Below are positions 10,646-21,335 of a DNA stretch of 64,000 nt, in pieces. The stretch is from Alligator mississippiensis. Its lineage: Eukaryota > Chordata > Crocodylia > Alligatoridae. The translations under genes were made by a program, and so were the position numbers. The stretch's first letter is position 1, and each line of letters begins with the position of its first letter. The stretch spans positions 40,123,756 to 40,187,755 of the forward strand of contig NC_081832.1 in the NCBI RefSeq assembly GCF_030867095.1, in the 5' to 3' direction. The notes beneath the pieces were generated by a model. The model made no database searches, was not told where the DNA came from, and saw nothing but the letters and a program-made list of their open reading frames with translations.

Positions 10646-12203
10646 GAATCTATGGACATATTTAAATCAGCTAGTCCTGATGATCTCCACCCCAGAGCGC
10701 TGAGGGAATTAGCAGAGGTCATTGCGGGACCCTTGGCATAGCTTTACAAGCACTCATGGTGCTCTGGCATGTGCCAGAGGACTGGAGAAGGGCCAATGTG
10801 GTCCTCATTTTCAAAAAAGGGAGGAAGGAGGACCCAGGAAACTATAGGCCAATTAGTCTTACCTCGATCCTGGGTAAGCTTTTTGAGAGAATTATCCTGG
10901 CGCATGTCCGCGAGGGGCCAGCAGAGGAGGTTATGCTTAGGGGCAACCAACATGGGTTCATTAGAGGCAGGTCCTGTCAGACCAACCTGGTGGCCTTCTG
11001 TGACCAGGTCACAAAATCCATAGATGCAGGTGTAGCAGTGAATGTAGTCTTCCTGGACTTTAGGAAGGCCTTCAACACTGTCTCTCACCCCATTCTCATT
11101 AAAAAAATAGGGGACTGTGGCATCAACACCTACACAATCAATTGGGTCACTAACTGGCTGGAGGGCCGCACCCAGAGAGTGGTGGTGGACGGGTCTTATT
11201 TGACCTGGAGGGACGTGGGCAGTGGAGTCCCCCAGGGCTCGGTCTTCGGGCCTGCACTGTTCAATGTCTTCATTGGCAACTTGGACAAGGGGGTGAAAAG
11301 CACCTTGTTCAAGTTCATAGATGACACTAAGATGTGGGAAGAAGTGGGCACGCTAGAAGAGAGGGACAGGCTGCAGTCAGACCTAGACAGGTTACAGGGG
11401 TGGGCAGATGAGAACAGGATGGGTTTCAACACTGACAAGTGCAAGGTGCTGCACCTGGGGAGGAAGAACCAGCAGCATACCTACAGGCGGGGGAACTCCC
11501 TTCTCGTCAGTGCAGAGGCAGAGAAGGATCTGGGAGTCATTATTGATGCCAAAATGAACATGGGCCGACAGTGTGGGGACACAGTCAGGAAGGCCAACCG
11601 TACCTTGTCCTGCATCCACAGATGCATCTCAAGCACATCCAAGGAGGTGATCCTCACCCTCTATGTGACACTGGTCAGGCTGCAGTTGGAGTACTGCATC
11701 CAGTTCTGAGCGCCGCACTTCAGGAGGGGTGTGGACAACATGGAGAGGGTCCAGAGGAGGGCCACTCGCATGATCAGGGGGCAGCAAGGCCGGCCCTATG
11801 AGGAGAGTCTATGGGACCTGAACCTGTTCAGCCTCCACAAGAGAAGGCTGAGGGGGGATCTAGTGGCCTGTTACAAACTAGTCAGCGGGGACCAGTGGAC
11901 ATTGGGGGAGTCCCTGTTCCCCCGAGCGCTGCCATGAGTGACTAGAAATAACGGTCACAAGTTGGCAAGAGGGTAGATTCAGACTAGACATCAGGAGGCA
12001 CTACTTCACTGTCAGGGAAGCTAGGATCTGGATACCAACTTCCAAAAGAAGTGGTGCTGGCTCCTACCCTGGGGGTCTTTAAGAGGAGGTTAGACGAACA
12101 CCTTGCTGGGGTTGTTTGACCCCAGTACTCTTTCCTGCCATGGCAGGGGGTTGGACTTGATGATCTGCTCAGGTCTTTTCTGACCCTACCAACTATGAAA
12201 CTA
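10646..12203 (+). mobile_element. CR1 LINE, 5'-truncated, second of three in tandem
   Basis: It starts inside the reverse transcriptase (FKSASPDDLHPRALRELAEV) directly after the tail of the previous CR1, and runs to its own tail (ACTATGAAACTATGAAGCTATG). The 3' UTR has the family phrase CAGGGGGTTGGACTTGATGATCT. ORF2 is open for 317 residues and then has a stop at the conserved Trp. Confidence 0.92.
10756..11709 (+). pseudogene. CR1 ORF2 reverse transcriptase (partial)
   Basis: A 317-residue open frame covering most RT blocks. ANVVLIFKKGRKEDPGNYRP and ISLTSILGK are at residues 13-41; the first catalytic Asp is in VVFLDFRKAF (D101); GVPQGSVFGPALFNVFI is at 158-173. The second catalytic block reads FIDD (187-190) where FADD is usual; both Asp remain. 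It ends at TGA 11707-11709, exactly where related copies have Trp (CVQFWAP), and the same frame carries on with APHFRRGVDNMERVQRRAT. RT copies LINE RNA at the nicked target. Confidence 0.88.
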
Positions 12204-12560
12204 TGAAGCTATGGGACTCTTCAGCCTGGAAGAGCTCAGGCTCAGGGGTGATCTGGGGGAACGTCTGTTCACCAGAGCACCCCAAGGGATGACAAGGTCA
12301 AACAGTCACAAACTCCTCCATGACCATTTCAGGCTGGGTGTAAGGAAGGACTTCTTTACTGTCCGCACCCCCAAGGTCTGGGATAGATTGCTGCCTGAGG
12401 TGGTTCAAGCACCTACTTTGAACGCCTTCAAGAGAAATGTGGATGTTTATCTTGCTGGGATCCTATGACCCCTGCCGAATTTCAGCCCCTGGGGCAGGGG
12501 GCTGAACTCAATGATATTCCAAAGTCCCTTCCTGCCCTAATGTCTATGAAATCTATGAAA
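12204..12560 (+). mobile_element. CR1 LINE 3' end, third in tandem
   Basis: The frame at 12211-12468 reads LFSLEELRLRGDLGERLFTR, FRLGVRKDFFTVRTPKVWDR and LNAFKRNVDVYLAGIL. The 3' UTR (GGATCCTATGACCCCTGCC... GGGGGCTGAACTCAATGAT) matches the subfamily of the minus copy at 57035-58680. It ends in CTATGAAATCTATGAAAT. The 5' end abuts the tail of the preceding copy. Confidence 0.9.
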
Positions 12561-12689
12561 TGCTAGAATTGCAATGATAATGCAAACAAAGCATTATCAC
12601 TATGTTCAATATATATTTTTATTTTGTTTTGGGAATCAGGCTGAGATGCAGTCACACTGAGGGGAGCGGGGACAGCAGCAGCAGGGCAG

Positions 12690-13620
12690 GGAGTTCTTAT
12701 GTTGAAAACACTTTCCATTGCAGCAATAACTGAGGAGGATGTTAAATGGTAGCTCAAACATTTTAAAATCAGCAGGCCTGGTTAATTTGCACCCAAATTT
12801 TTTCAAAGAGCTGGTGAAAGAGCTCTCTGGACTGCTAATGTTGATTGTTCAGTGAGGCTAGGCACCCTGGTGAAGTTCCAGAAGACTGGAAGAAAGCTTG
12901 TAATCAGTATAAAGGGGCTGGCGGGAACATGCCGGTAAATACAGAGCTGTCAGCCTGAGGCTGATCTCAAGAAAATAATAGAGTGGCTGATATAGTGTTT
13001 GATTAATAAAGAATTTAAGGTAGTCAATATATTAATGCTTCACAATACGAGTTCATAGAAAATAAATTTGTCAAACTGGCCTGACAACTTTTGCTAAAGG
13101 GATGACAAGTTTAGCTGGTATAGTCCCAATATCTAAATCTGATTAGATTACATATGGCATATGCCATGCTTAATAAAACGGTATCATACAAAATCATTAT
13201 GGCATACAACATGGACTAAAATTGGGCCAACTGATTGGTCTTACCATATAATTATACGTGGGGAATCATCCTTCTTAGTAAGGCCCCAGAAGGACAGGTT
13301 ATTGAGCTTACACCAGCTAATATTTTCATAAGTCACCTGAAATAAAATAATTTCTGATAAAGTTTGTAGGTGATCCAAAGACTGGGGAATGGTATTTAAG
13401 AGGGGAGGGCACTGATACAAGGTGTGGACAGACATAAAATTTAAGAGTGCTCCAAGTGCCTTTATGTACTCCAAAAAGAAGAGGTAGAGATCCAATAAAG
13501 CATTTGAAAAAGGGCCACAAATCACTCCTCACAAATCACCCCAGCAAGAAAAGGCACAACTTTGAAGCACTTAACTGTGAAGCATACGAGAACAATTTCT
13601 TGACTGCAACTCAAATCAGC
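12690..13620 (+). mobile_element. older CR1/L2-like LINE, reverse-transcriptase remnant
   Basis: Degenerate but ordered RT landmarks: EDVKW.LKHFKISRPGNLHP (about 12733-12790), LHPNFFKELVKELSGLL, SSRRLEES, then near 13360 a phrase like DPKTGEWYLRGEGTDT that corresponds to the post-FADD region (GDDPKTGE..). Many stops. Interpreted as the second half of the copy seen at 8393-8840. Confidence 0.5.
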
Positions 13621-14196
13621 TTCTATCCAGGAGGCAGGAGAAAGTGAACACGCAGTGTTTTGGTTATAGACTCCAGAAGTTGGCAGCATAGGGTCCAAGC
13701 CAGTTGTGCAAGAGATGTCAGTGGCAGGTTTAACAGGCTTCCTTGAAGGACTCAGAGCTGCATAGCTTCAACAGGGAGGCCTTACAGGGGTGTCAAGCAG
13801 GGTCCTCTGGAAGTTTACAGCTATTATAGGAGGAATGACACAAGTCCCTATTTTTTGTGCAGTGCTTCCACAAACAGCAGCAGGGTAGGTGGGATGTCTT
13901 TATACTCCCTAGGCCAGGGAGGAATCTGTGGCATTCTTCATGAACTCCCAGCCTTTTGGAAACTGGAACTTCCTGTGAAGATAATCTGTTAGATAGGCCC
14001 CCATGTTGAGAATAACCCCCCTAACAGGCTTGCCCTTTCTAAGATGCCAAATCTTTAGGCATAACCATCTCCTACAGCAACAGGAGAACATATGGGGGAG
14101 GGGGAAGGAGGTTGCCACAGCTTCCCTAAACAGCTCCTGTCTTTGAGGTGACAGGACGGACCCCTTTTGAACAGCTGTAGCACTGGTGTCCAAAGT
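13621..14196. other. unassigned stretch before the inverted repeat
   Basis: A minus frame of 94 residues at 13909-14193 has no similarity that I recognise. No repeat termini seen. Confidence 0.4.
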
Positions 14197-14283
14197 AGAG
14201 TTGGATTTTTGTAACCCAGAAGGTCAACATTTCAGATTAGCAAGCAGCCACAGGAGCACAAAGATACAAGCCCTAGGACTGCA
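14197..14283 (+). repeat. left arm of 87-bp inverted repeat
   Basis: From AGAGTTGGATTTTTGTAACC to AAGCCCTAGGACTGCA. It is the reverse complement of 15278-15364 with about two mismatches in 87 bases (TTGGATTTT against TTGGACTTT; GTCAACATTT against GTCAAAATTT). Such closeness in an otherwise old region implies a recent duplication or a recently mobile element. Confidence 0.9.
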
Positions 14284-15277
14284 CTCCAGTGTTCAGGATA
14301 CTTTCCTTCATTTCCCCGGCACATGGCTTGATATGATCTGTAGGTTAATTTGGGAGGCTGTCCTTAGAGTCTGTCCTCAGAGTCTGTAGGCGTGCCTAAC
14401 AAGTCTGTACTCAGCCTAGCTCACCTTGCACCACCAGATACCCTAGCCTTATGCATGCCAAAGTACCCTACATTTACTATCTCACTATTTGTGTCCCACT
14501 AGCACCTGTGCCTCCTGGGCAGTGATCATGGCCCAACTGGCCCTAACCATGCCTTAGAGGCACTAATTGTACCCTCCAGCCTCCCTCATAGCTATGCCCA
14601 GGCTTCACAAGTATTACTCTAGTTTCATTCAACAGGCCTCTGGCCCAGTCTATCAATGGACCCTCTGCCCTGTCTGAAAACCCTCTGGGTCCTTAGTCCC
14701 ATCAGGGCTGCTGCCTCAGTCTCTACCCACCAGGTCCTTGACTCTTACAGGACTCACCCTCAAAAGCCTCAGCTCCCCTCCAGCACAGCCCCTCATAGGC
14801 ACCACATCTATCCTTCAACTGCCCTTATAATCACTGTAAACCTCCAGTAAAAACACAAAGTACAAACCAGCTGGTTCCTAACTCAAACTCAAACCTTACC
14901 CTAGGTCATTAACTGCTGTGAAAACCTATTCACCAGTCTGCTGGCTCCCTCCCAGCTTTCCAGATATCTTTCCAAGTCTGCAGTTTCTCTGTAGTGAGTT
15001 ACTCTAACCTGGAGATCCTCTCCTTCCTGGTATCAAAGCTGTCCTGCCCAGCTCTTGGCCCAGAACTGGGCTTATTTATGGCTTCAGTCCATCCCTTCCA
15101 GTCACCTGTCTCCAGTCCTTGTAAAAATGCTCAGGGGTTTCTGTGGAATCAATTAACAAGCTTGCAGCCCCCCAGCAGTCACTGCTCCTGTTATTCCAAA
15201 GGCTTCACATAACTGCTGGGGTTTGCTGGGGTTCCACCTGTTGCTCACAGCGGGCCAGTTTGCTCACAAGTATCCCC
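14284..15277 (-). mobile_element. LTR-like interior between inverted repeats
   Basis: Read on minus it has a TATA-like box (CCATAAATAAGCCCAG, plus 15068-15083), then a purine-rich stretch with short repeated phrases (AGACTGAGGCAGCAGCC, GACCCAGAGGG), resembling the layout of the LTR-like elements at 19590, 20496 and 28860. No gag, pol or env reading frame is visible. I treat it as a probable solo LTR-type fossil, possibly rearranged. The family name is unknown to me. Confidence 0.35.
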
Positions 15278-15364
15278 TGCAGTCCTAGGGCTTGTATCTT
15301 TGTGCTCCTGTGGCTGCTTGCTAATCTGAAATTTTGACCTTCTGGGTTACAAAAGTCCAACTCT
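15278..15364 (-). repeat. right arm of 87-bp inverted repeat
   Basis: Partner of 14197-14283. Outer flanks (AAAGT on the left, TAAAG on the right) give no convincing target duplication. Confidence 0.9.
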
Positions 15365-16446
15365 TAAAGGAATGTTGTTATACTGTCCTGTTTTTCATCC
15401 CTCTGAGGGTAACAAGTCTGGGGTTTCCTGTTATATCTGTGCCATGGTCACATGAAGCTGAGAGCTGCTCCCCAATAAGAAAGCATCCTCCAACATTAGG
15501 AAGATACTGGAGAGTATCTGGAGTGGTGCAAGTCATGCTAACCTCCCACCTCCAATTCCTCACCCTTAGAGAGAGAACCCTATTAGCACAGAGAAGAATC
15601 CTGTGGTGAGATCCTGCAGGGGTGTCAGTAGACTGCAACACTATTGGAGCCTTAAAAATAGCATCCCAAGATGAGTTTTGGGGATGGGAGGGGCTGCCAT
15701 TTTCCCTATCCAGGGGGCTTGGGCATGGGGACTTATCTCAGGAGCCAGAAGTGAAGGTGGTTTCCAAGATGGCATGTAGAGATGTGTTGAGAATTCATTA
15801 CTGTATCTTAACATTGTACAAGTTTAACAAGGGGGGCTTATTTCCCAGCTGTAAATTCAGGGTCAACATCTCCTGGGAGGGGGGCTCTTACAGTAGTAGG
15901 CACAGAGGTCTGAAGACTGCAGCATAGAGTTGCATTGCATTAGAGGAGGAGAAGACACAGCAAGAAGGAGATGGTGGCTAATCTTATTGCATCATTAGTA
16001 AAGAAGGGCTGCTACTACAGAGGAGTGATGATCAGAGCAGAATTTTGCTGACCTGGTGAGGTGGGATATGTTCCAGGCCAAGAGGAGTGCAGAGTTCACT
16101 TGGGAAGCAATGAACATGATGAGGCAGACTATGGAGATATTGATGGACACAGTCCAGGATGACTGATCTCCAGAATAGCTCCATTTTGTGTCTGAATGTT
16201 ACCAGGGCTCTGTGGAGAAAATATTATGTAAACATGTAATTAAGGCTGTATCATGAAGCCTATGTCACTGACACCCTATTAAATCTGAGCAGGCAACATC
16301 AATAGTTCTCCATTTCCTAACTTCTGAGTCCTTGATTCTTTTAGCAGTTTGTTGTGTGAAATTTCTTAGGTTTTAAAAAAGAAAACCAAAAAAACACAGA
16401 ATTTTCATCATGAGGAGATATGTAACTCCCCACACAAGTTATCAGT
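15365..16446. other. unassigned stretch
   Basis: The plus frame at 15622-15927 (101 residues) is open but unrecognised. Around 15960-16140 an A/G-rich stretch could be a decayed coding relic; I could not place it. No repeat termini. Confidence 0.35.
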
Positions 16447-17296
16447 GGGCACATCTACATGAGCAAATGCTCCTGGGTGGGTTTACTCCAGAGCAAGCCT
16501 ACCTTGGGCAGGTATCTACACATCTGCATTTGGGAGGAGTTTTGCTGCTCATGGCAACAGTCCTCTGCCACCTGCCCCAGCCTTGCACCGGTCCCCTGAA
16601 GCAGCCAGGGGGAGTGGGAGGCTCCAGCCACACCTGCCTCCAGTCAGCGGCCATTTTTAAAAGGCAGCCCTGCTCCTTACTCCCTGGTTACCTGCTTTCC
16701 TGGCTAAGAGCAGTGTGCAAAGCGCAGCAGCAACATGCTGTGGTTCTCTTGCTGGAGCCTCTGCCTACCACATCATGGCTGCTCCACCCCCAGACACTGG
16801 GAGTGACATCCAGCACCCTGGGCTCCTGCTGGTAACTGTGCTCGTTGTGCTGACCTGCCACAGTGACTGCTGACTGGCTCAGGTCAGTCTCAGCCCTGGA
16901 GGGTGCCTGGCCAGGCTCACCATACCATCCCGGGCCTTGTGCCCCCGTGCTGCTGCCACCTGGACCTGGCAGGCATCCTGATGACACACTCCTGGACATC
17001 ACTACCAATGCTGTCCACGCGCTCCTGGGTCTCCAGCCCTGAAGCCTGTGGGCCTGCCAGGCTAGCCAGGGCTGGTGGTTGTACATTGTCCCAGGTGGTC
17101 TAGATGATAAGCAGTGGCTGGAGTCATTCCAGATGACCCAGGCCACCTTCCAAGAGCTCCTTGACTAGCTTTGCCTGCACCTGGAGAGGCAGGCCACTGC
17201 CATGTGGCTGCCCCTTCCTGCAGACACCCAGCTGGCCATTGCACTGCTCAAGCTGGCCGTAGCTGCTAGCCTTGCTGTGTCGGCCACCACTTCATT

Positions 17297-18020
17297 GTGG
17301 GCAAGGCAGCCGCCAGGGAGGCTGTCCTGGAGGTGTGTGGTGCTCTCCAGGACATGTTGGGGCACACTGTGCTTCAGGTGTGTGACCCCCTGGAGGTGGT
17401 GGCTGGGTCCTGTGCCCTGGGCTTCCCGCAATGTATTGAGGCCCTGGATGGGACCCGCATACCCATCACATGCTGGCCCCATGGCAATTGCCCCTACTAC
17501 AGCAAGCACTCCATTGTGCTCCAGGCCATCATCAACCACCACGGCACCTTCACCAATGTGAGCACCATCTGGGTGGGCAGCCCCCAAGGTGCCTGTGTCT
17601 TACACGACTCTGCCCTTCCAGCCCTGGTGCAGAGCAGGCACTTTGTGCTGGGGGTGCCGGACCTGCAGCTGGCTGCAGTGGTGGTCCCACCTCTCCTCAT
17701 CATGGATCCTACCTACCCACTCCTCCCCTGGCCAATACAGCCCTACAACAGCACATTTCAGCTGGTGCCTGAGCCAGACCTGTGTACTGGTGGAGTGTAC
17801 TTTCAGCTGCCTGAACAGACACTGGCACATGCTCACCACCCGTCTCGAGGTTTCAGAGGCCGACATCCCCTGGGTCATCATCGCAGCTTGCATGCTGCAT
17901 AACAGTTGTGAGGCCCGGGGAGCTGTTTCACAAGGACTGGGTGAAGAAGGCACAGAGGGCAAAGGACACTTGGCACTGAGAGTGCTAGCAGTGACGTTGG
18001 TGGGCCCCACCCTCTGCTGA
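17297..18020 (+). pseudogene. Harbinger DDE transposase, copy 1 (HARBI1-like)
   Basis: The first frame (17297-17902) reads AAAREAVLEVCGALQDMLGH, then CIEALDGTRIPITCW with the first catalytic Asp at residue 51, then CPYYSKHSIVLQAIINHHGT and FTNVSTIWVGSPQGACVLHD. In the family the last block is GSxHDA and holds the second catalytic Asp; here it is QGA, so that Asp is missing. VPPLLIMDPTYPLLPWPIQPY is the GDPAYPL.PWLM.PY block. After about 17760 the coding sense continues in another frame (17589-18020): VECTFSCLNRHWHMLTTRLE with the likely catalytic Glu, then DIPWVIIAACMLHNSCE, the family C-terminus. The helix-turn-helix part is upstream of 17297 and damaged. Transposase excises and inserts the element. 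Confidence 0.88.
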
Positions 18021-18201
18021 GGCCTTGGGTGAGCTGCTCATTTACCAGTGTGGTCCAGGGCAGCGGGTGTGAGAGATGCTGGCTGGCCACCTCCTCCTGC
18101 CCTCCCTGCTGTAGCCCACCTGGACAGCTGCCCATGGACCCCCCCATCCCACCGCACACCTCCAACCCCATGCTTACTGTGGGCAGTTCTCAGAAAAGCA
18201 C

Positions 18202-18207
18202 TTTATT
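18202..18207 (-). promoter_or_regulatory. poly(A) signal for the Myb-like gene, copy 1
   Basis: AATAAA on minus in the context AGAATAAAGTGCTTTTC. The same sign at the same place (36376-36381) is kept in copy 2, supporting a convergent gene end. Confidence 0.6.
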
Positions 18208-18454
18208 CTCCTCCCCACTCATACAGCCCTTTCTCCTCCACACACTGTCCCCTGCCTCCTCTCCCCACAAAGCCCTTCCACCACCCACCACCAAGTCTGC
18301 CAGGTGCTCCTCAACCACTGTGACCTGCTGATCCAGCAGCTGGGTCCACTTCTGGGTTCTGCGCTGCTGGAGCTGCTGAGGGTTAATGGTGCCATGGGTG
18401 GCCTGGCCTCCTATGCAGGGCTGCACCCCCAGAGATGGCAAAGCAGAGCCTAGC

Positions 18455-18967
18455 CTAGACTGCCGAGTTGCTAGACAAGGCTAGGATGGGGAGTGTGGCA
18501 AGATGGGCTCCTGGTGGCCTGAGGGGCCCACCCTTGGTGACCGCCTGAGACAATGAGCCTTTGTCGTGGGTGCCAGGATGCAGTGGAGGCTTGGCCAGAC
18601 CACCTTTGCTCAAGTAGACAGCCTGGCACAGGCCAGCATCCTGGGGCATGAGGATGTCATCTACCTGCCGCATAAAAGGCATAGACCTGTGGGCAGCCCC
18701 TAACCGGCAGTTATGGTTAGTGACAGTGACCCACTCTGCCTGAAAGGCCTTGACCTTTATATGGTATTGGCATGTCAACCAGTCATGCCCATGCTCCTGC
18801 ATGCAGCCTGACAGGTCCTCATAAATATGTGCATAGGAGCGCCCACTCCATGCAAACTGGCTGAGGACCTCGGCCTTGCCCCACAGCACCATGAGGTCTG
18901 CAATATCCTCCTGGGACCAGCTGCAGGCCCAGGAGACAGACTGTGGCATTGGGAAGCATGCCAGCAT
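18455..18967 (-). CDS. Harbinger Myb/SANT-like DNA-binding protein, copy 1
   Basis: A 170-residue open frame on minus. Residues about 17-80 form a Myb/SANT-like domain: the Trp of WSQEDIADLMVLWG, then AEVLSQFAWSGRSYAHIYED, LSGCMQEHGHDWLTCQYHIK and VKAFQAEWV. This is the trihelix layout (W..ee...L..lWg...v...l....rn...Y..ia..m...G...t..qc..K.K.l). PIF/Harbinger elements typically carry such a second gene; its product helps the transposase enter the nucleus and bind the ends. The tail (90-170) is Pro/Gly-rich and unrecognised. The frame is unbroken over the domain, but the true start and any intron are unknown. It is convergent with the transposase, with a poly(A) signal at 18202-18207. Confidence 0.8.
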   Translation of the reverse strand: MLACFPMPQSVSWACSWSQEDIADLMVLWGKAEVLSQFAWSGRSYAHIYEDLSGCMQEHGHDWLTCQYHIKVKAFQAEWVTVTNHNCRLGAAHRSMPFMRQVDDILMPQDAGLCQAVYLSKGGLAKPPLHPGTHDKGSLSQAVTKGGPLRPPGAHLATLPILALSSNSAV

Positions 18968-19330
18968 GGCTCAGCAGGCCTGGGCAGGTGTGTGCAGTGC
19001 CCAGAACAGGGGCACGGCACGGCACGGGACAGGCAGGTGTGTTTTGCCAGTGTGCCTAGCACAAGCAGTGGGATTTGGCTAGGTTGCTACAGATGATCTG
19101 GGGCCAGCTGGAGTGGGACCTGGTGGCCAGAGGCTGGCTGTAGGTAGCACAGGATGCTGCTGGGCCTGGCACATGCCTGCCAGCACAGTGTGATGGCATG
19201 GGTCTGGCAGCCACGCAGCAACGGTGTACCAGGGACCAACACCAGGGCGTGGGCAGGCTGGCCTGGGGCCTCAGCTGTGCAATGTAGTGGCCAAATGCTG
19301 GCTGCAGGTGGCCCAAGGACCCAGCATTAC
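18960..19330. repeat. two diverged tandem units in Harbinger right arm, copy 1
   Basis: The phrase GGCCAGAGGCTGGCTGTAGG recurs in altered form about 180 bp later (GGCCAAATGCTGGCTGCAGG), each followed by TGGCCCA or TAGCACAGG. The same double unit is in copy 2 at about 37690-38000, so it belongs to the element. Confidence 0.6.
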
Positions 19331-19589
19331 TATGACTATTTGAGAGACTGCCTTCCATTAATTGGGGTGTGGCTTTGAGTGCCCTACTCTCCTCTGCCCT
19401 GTTCACTGGGCATCCTCATTCTTGGCTCAATCCACAGGCTCCTTTTTGCTCCCTGTTAAGTCTCTTGGGGCTCTTTTATGCCCTCTGCCACAGCTCTCAG
19501 GTCTCCCATGTCCTCTGCCGTATCTCTTGCAGTTCCTGCACCCTCTGTCTTGGCACTTGGGAACCGAGGCCCTGGTCTTGGAGAGCAGT

Positions 19590-20430
19590 GAGGCCCCTTT
19601 AGCTCAGGCAGTCAGCAGAGTGGGGATTAAAAGACAGCCCTGTAGTCAGGTCAGCTGACTGAGGGCATCACATGACCAAAAGAAGGCTCAGGCCAGAGTT
19701 ATATAAACCCTGGGACTGAGCCGGTCAAGGAGTCTAGCCCTGAGAGTTGCAGAGTATGGAGTTCCCTGCAGTGGTATGGTGAGGCCTCTGAATCTACTGT
19801 TGGGCTGGAAGAAAGCAACTCTACTGACCTGGGACCCAAAAAGAACTACTGGGAGGGCGAGAGACAGAGATGGAGACATTTGTTATGCTGGCAAGTGGTC
19901 TTTATTTTATATTAAGCCCAGCAAGGGTTTGGGTGCCTAACAGGAGACTGAAGTTTTTAAATTTAAATTGTACTAGTGGCTTGGGTTTGGGACCAAAAGG
20001 GGTGGTTTGGAGATCCATGACTGTCATGAGCCCTGCTGGGAGCAGGTTCGAGGCAGGAAACGTTCAGAACCTGGAGCAGGGCAGAGCATGCAGCCACTAA
20101 GCCTAGAGCAGGGCAGGGACAGGCGCTGGGCCTCTGGTGCCTGAGAGGCAAGACTAGGGCTAGGGGCCAGGCCTAGAACAGTGGGCCTTGGTTGTGGGAT
20201 TGGCCAAAGTAAAGGGGTGGAAGCCAGGAAGACTAAAACTCCAACAAAGGAAGGAAGGCCCGAGATGCCCTGGAGATGTAGGGACACGTGCCCCACCTGA
20301 CTGGTGACTCAGAACACCTGGGAGGCGTGGGGCGTGGTGTAGGAGAGGAATGGAGCCATGCAATTAGCCTTTAAGGCATGTACCCCCAACACCTGAGAAT
20401 TATTACTGTAAAATCAGGGCAGCCTCCAAC
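19590..20430 (+). mobile_element. LTR-like fossil, plus orientation
   Basis: A TATA box (GTTATATAAACCC, 19698-19710) is followed by GGGACTGAGCCGGTCAAGGA. The element at 28860 has CATATAAACCCAGAGCCTGA followed by TCTGGTCG, so the promoter blocks are alike. Downstream is a purine-rich transcribed-type stretch with repeated GCAGGGCAG and CTAGAGCAGGG phrases. No retroviral gene nearby. Ends are not defined; probably one old solo LTR. Confidence 0.4.
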
Positions 20431-20495
20431 CTTTAATAACCATTTACATCAAGGTGGGGTGGGCAAAAGAAGGGTGGACTACCCTCAGAACAGGG

Positions 20496-21335
20496 TGTAA
20501 GGAATTTGCTCAGCCTTCAGGGGCTTCATGCCCACCCCTGGAGATGTCACTTTATTACAGGGCTCTCGTAGCTTGGTCACAATTTGATGGGGCGCTAACA
20601 GCCTGTTCCCCCTTCACTGTGTGTCTGGCAGCCTGTCAGTTCAACAATGTGATCTAAGGCCCTCTGTTAAGGGTGACTTCAGGTGCCTCCTTTCCTCTCC
20701 TTCTGCCATTCCCATACTTTGCAGTCTTTAGGCCAGTCCACAACAGAAATCAAAATGTTAAACTTCTGCCACTTCTATCTTTTAGTCAGTTCCTCACAGT
20801 GACTCCTTCCCATCAGGGCCTATGGACTGCCTAGTCTCCTGGGTCTGTAAACTCACATTCCTGTTCCTGCACAGCTCCTTTTTCCCCAGGATACATCACA
20901 TCCTACTGTTTCCGAGGTCAGACTTAAAACCAAGGCTCTGAGCCCTGGGTCTGGCTTATATGTGCCTCTCTTCCTTGTCACACGACTCTTAACCAGGATC
21001 AGCAGTTTCCTGTTAGCCTAATTAACAGACCTTTTTGCTATGGTCCTCTCTCAGTTAACTGCTCCAGGTATGGCTCCTGCAGCTTGCCAATTAACCCTTC
21101 GGTGACTGCCACTTCCTCACCTCTGTTACCTGATGCCAACCTCAAGCAGGCCTTGAGTAATGTCTCTCTGTAGCCTTCTGGAGACTGACTGCCACCTCTC
21201 CAAGAGCTCTGGACTTGGTAATGGCCCCTCTGTGGTCTAAAATTTGGGTTATATATTCCCTGTGAAACCCTTATTGGAAGTACTGTGTCTGCCCAGGGCT
21301 TTCCCCTCTTAGTAATGGGGTAGGGGTCCTGTTAC
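20496..21335 (-). mobile_element. solo LTR, retroviral type, about 840 bp
   Basis: In minus orientation it begins TGTAACAGGACCCCTACCCC and ends TTCCTTACA (TG..CA). Parts in order: a TATA box (ACATATAAGCC, plus 20953-20963), a transcribed stretch with GGGCTCAGAGCC close after it, and an AATAAA signal (plus 20551-20556) about 55 bp before the end. This is the U3-R-U5 plan of a retroviral LTR. The flanking five bases (CAGGG and GTCCT) do not match, so the duplication has decayed or the low boundary is slightly off. No internal region is present. Confidence 0.6.

Larger units (their letters stand above)
16447..19390 (+). mobile_element. PIF/Harbinger DNA transposon, copy 1
   Basis: The left terminus, GGGCACATCTACATGAGC, follows AGT and matches the ends of the related MITE at 49298-50436. 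A second TCTACA motif lies about 60 bp inside, as in the other copies. It carries two genes: a DDE transposase on plus and a Myb/SANT-like protein on minus, meeting tail to tail near 18.05-18.2 kb. The sequence is co-linear with copy 2 (33732-38282) over about 2.9 kb. No right terminus was found, so the right limit is where similarity to copy 2 fades. Both genes carry lesions. Confidence 0.85.

Noticed and set aside
20040-20056. tRNA B box (GGTTCGA) as a tRNA gene
   Set aside because: No A box, no cloverleaf pairing and no terminator around it.
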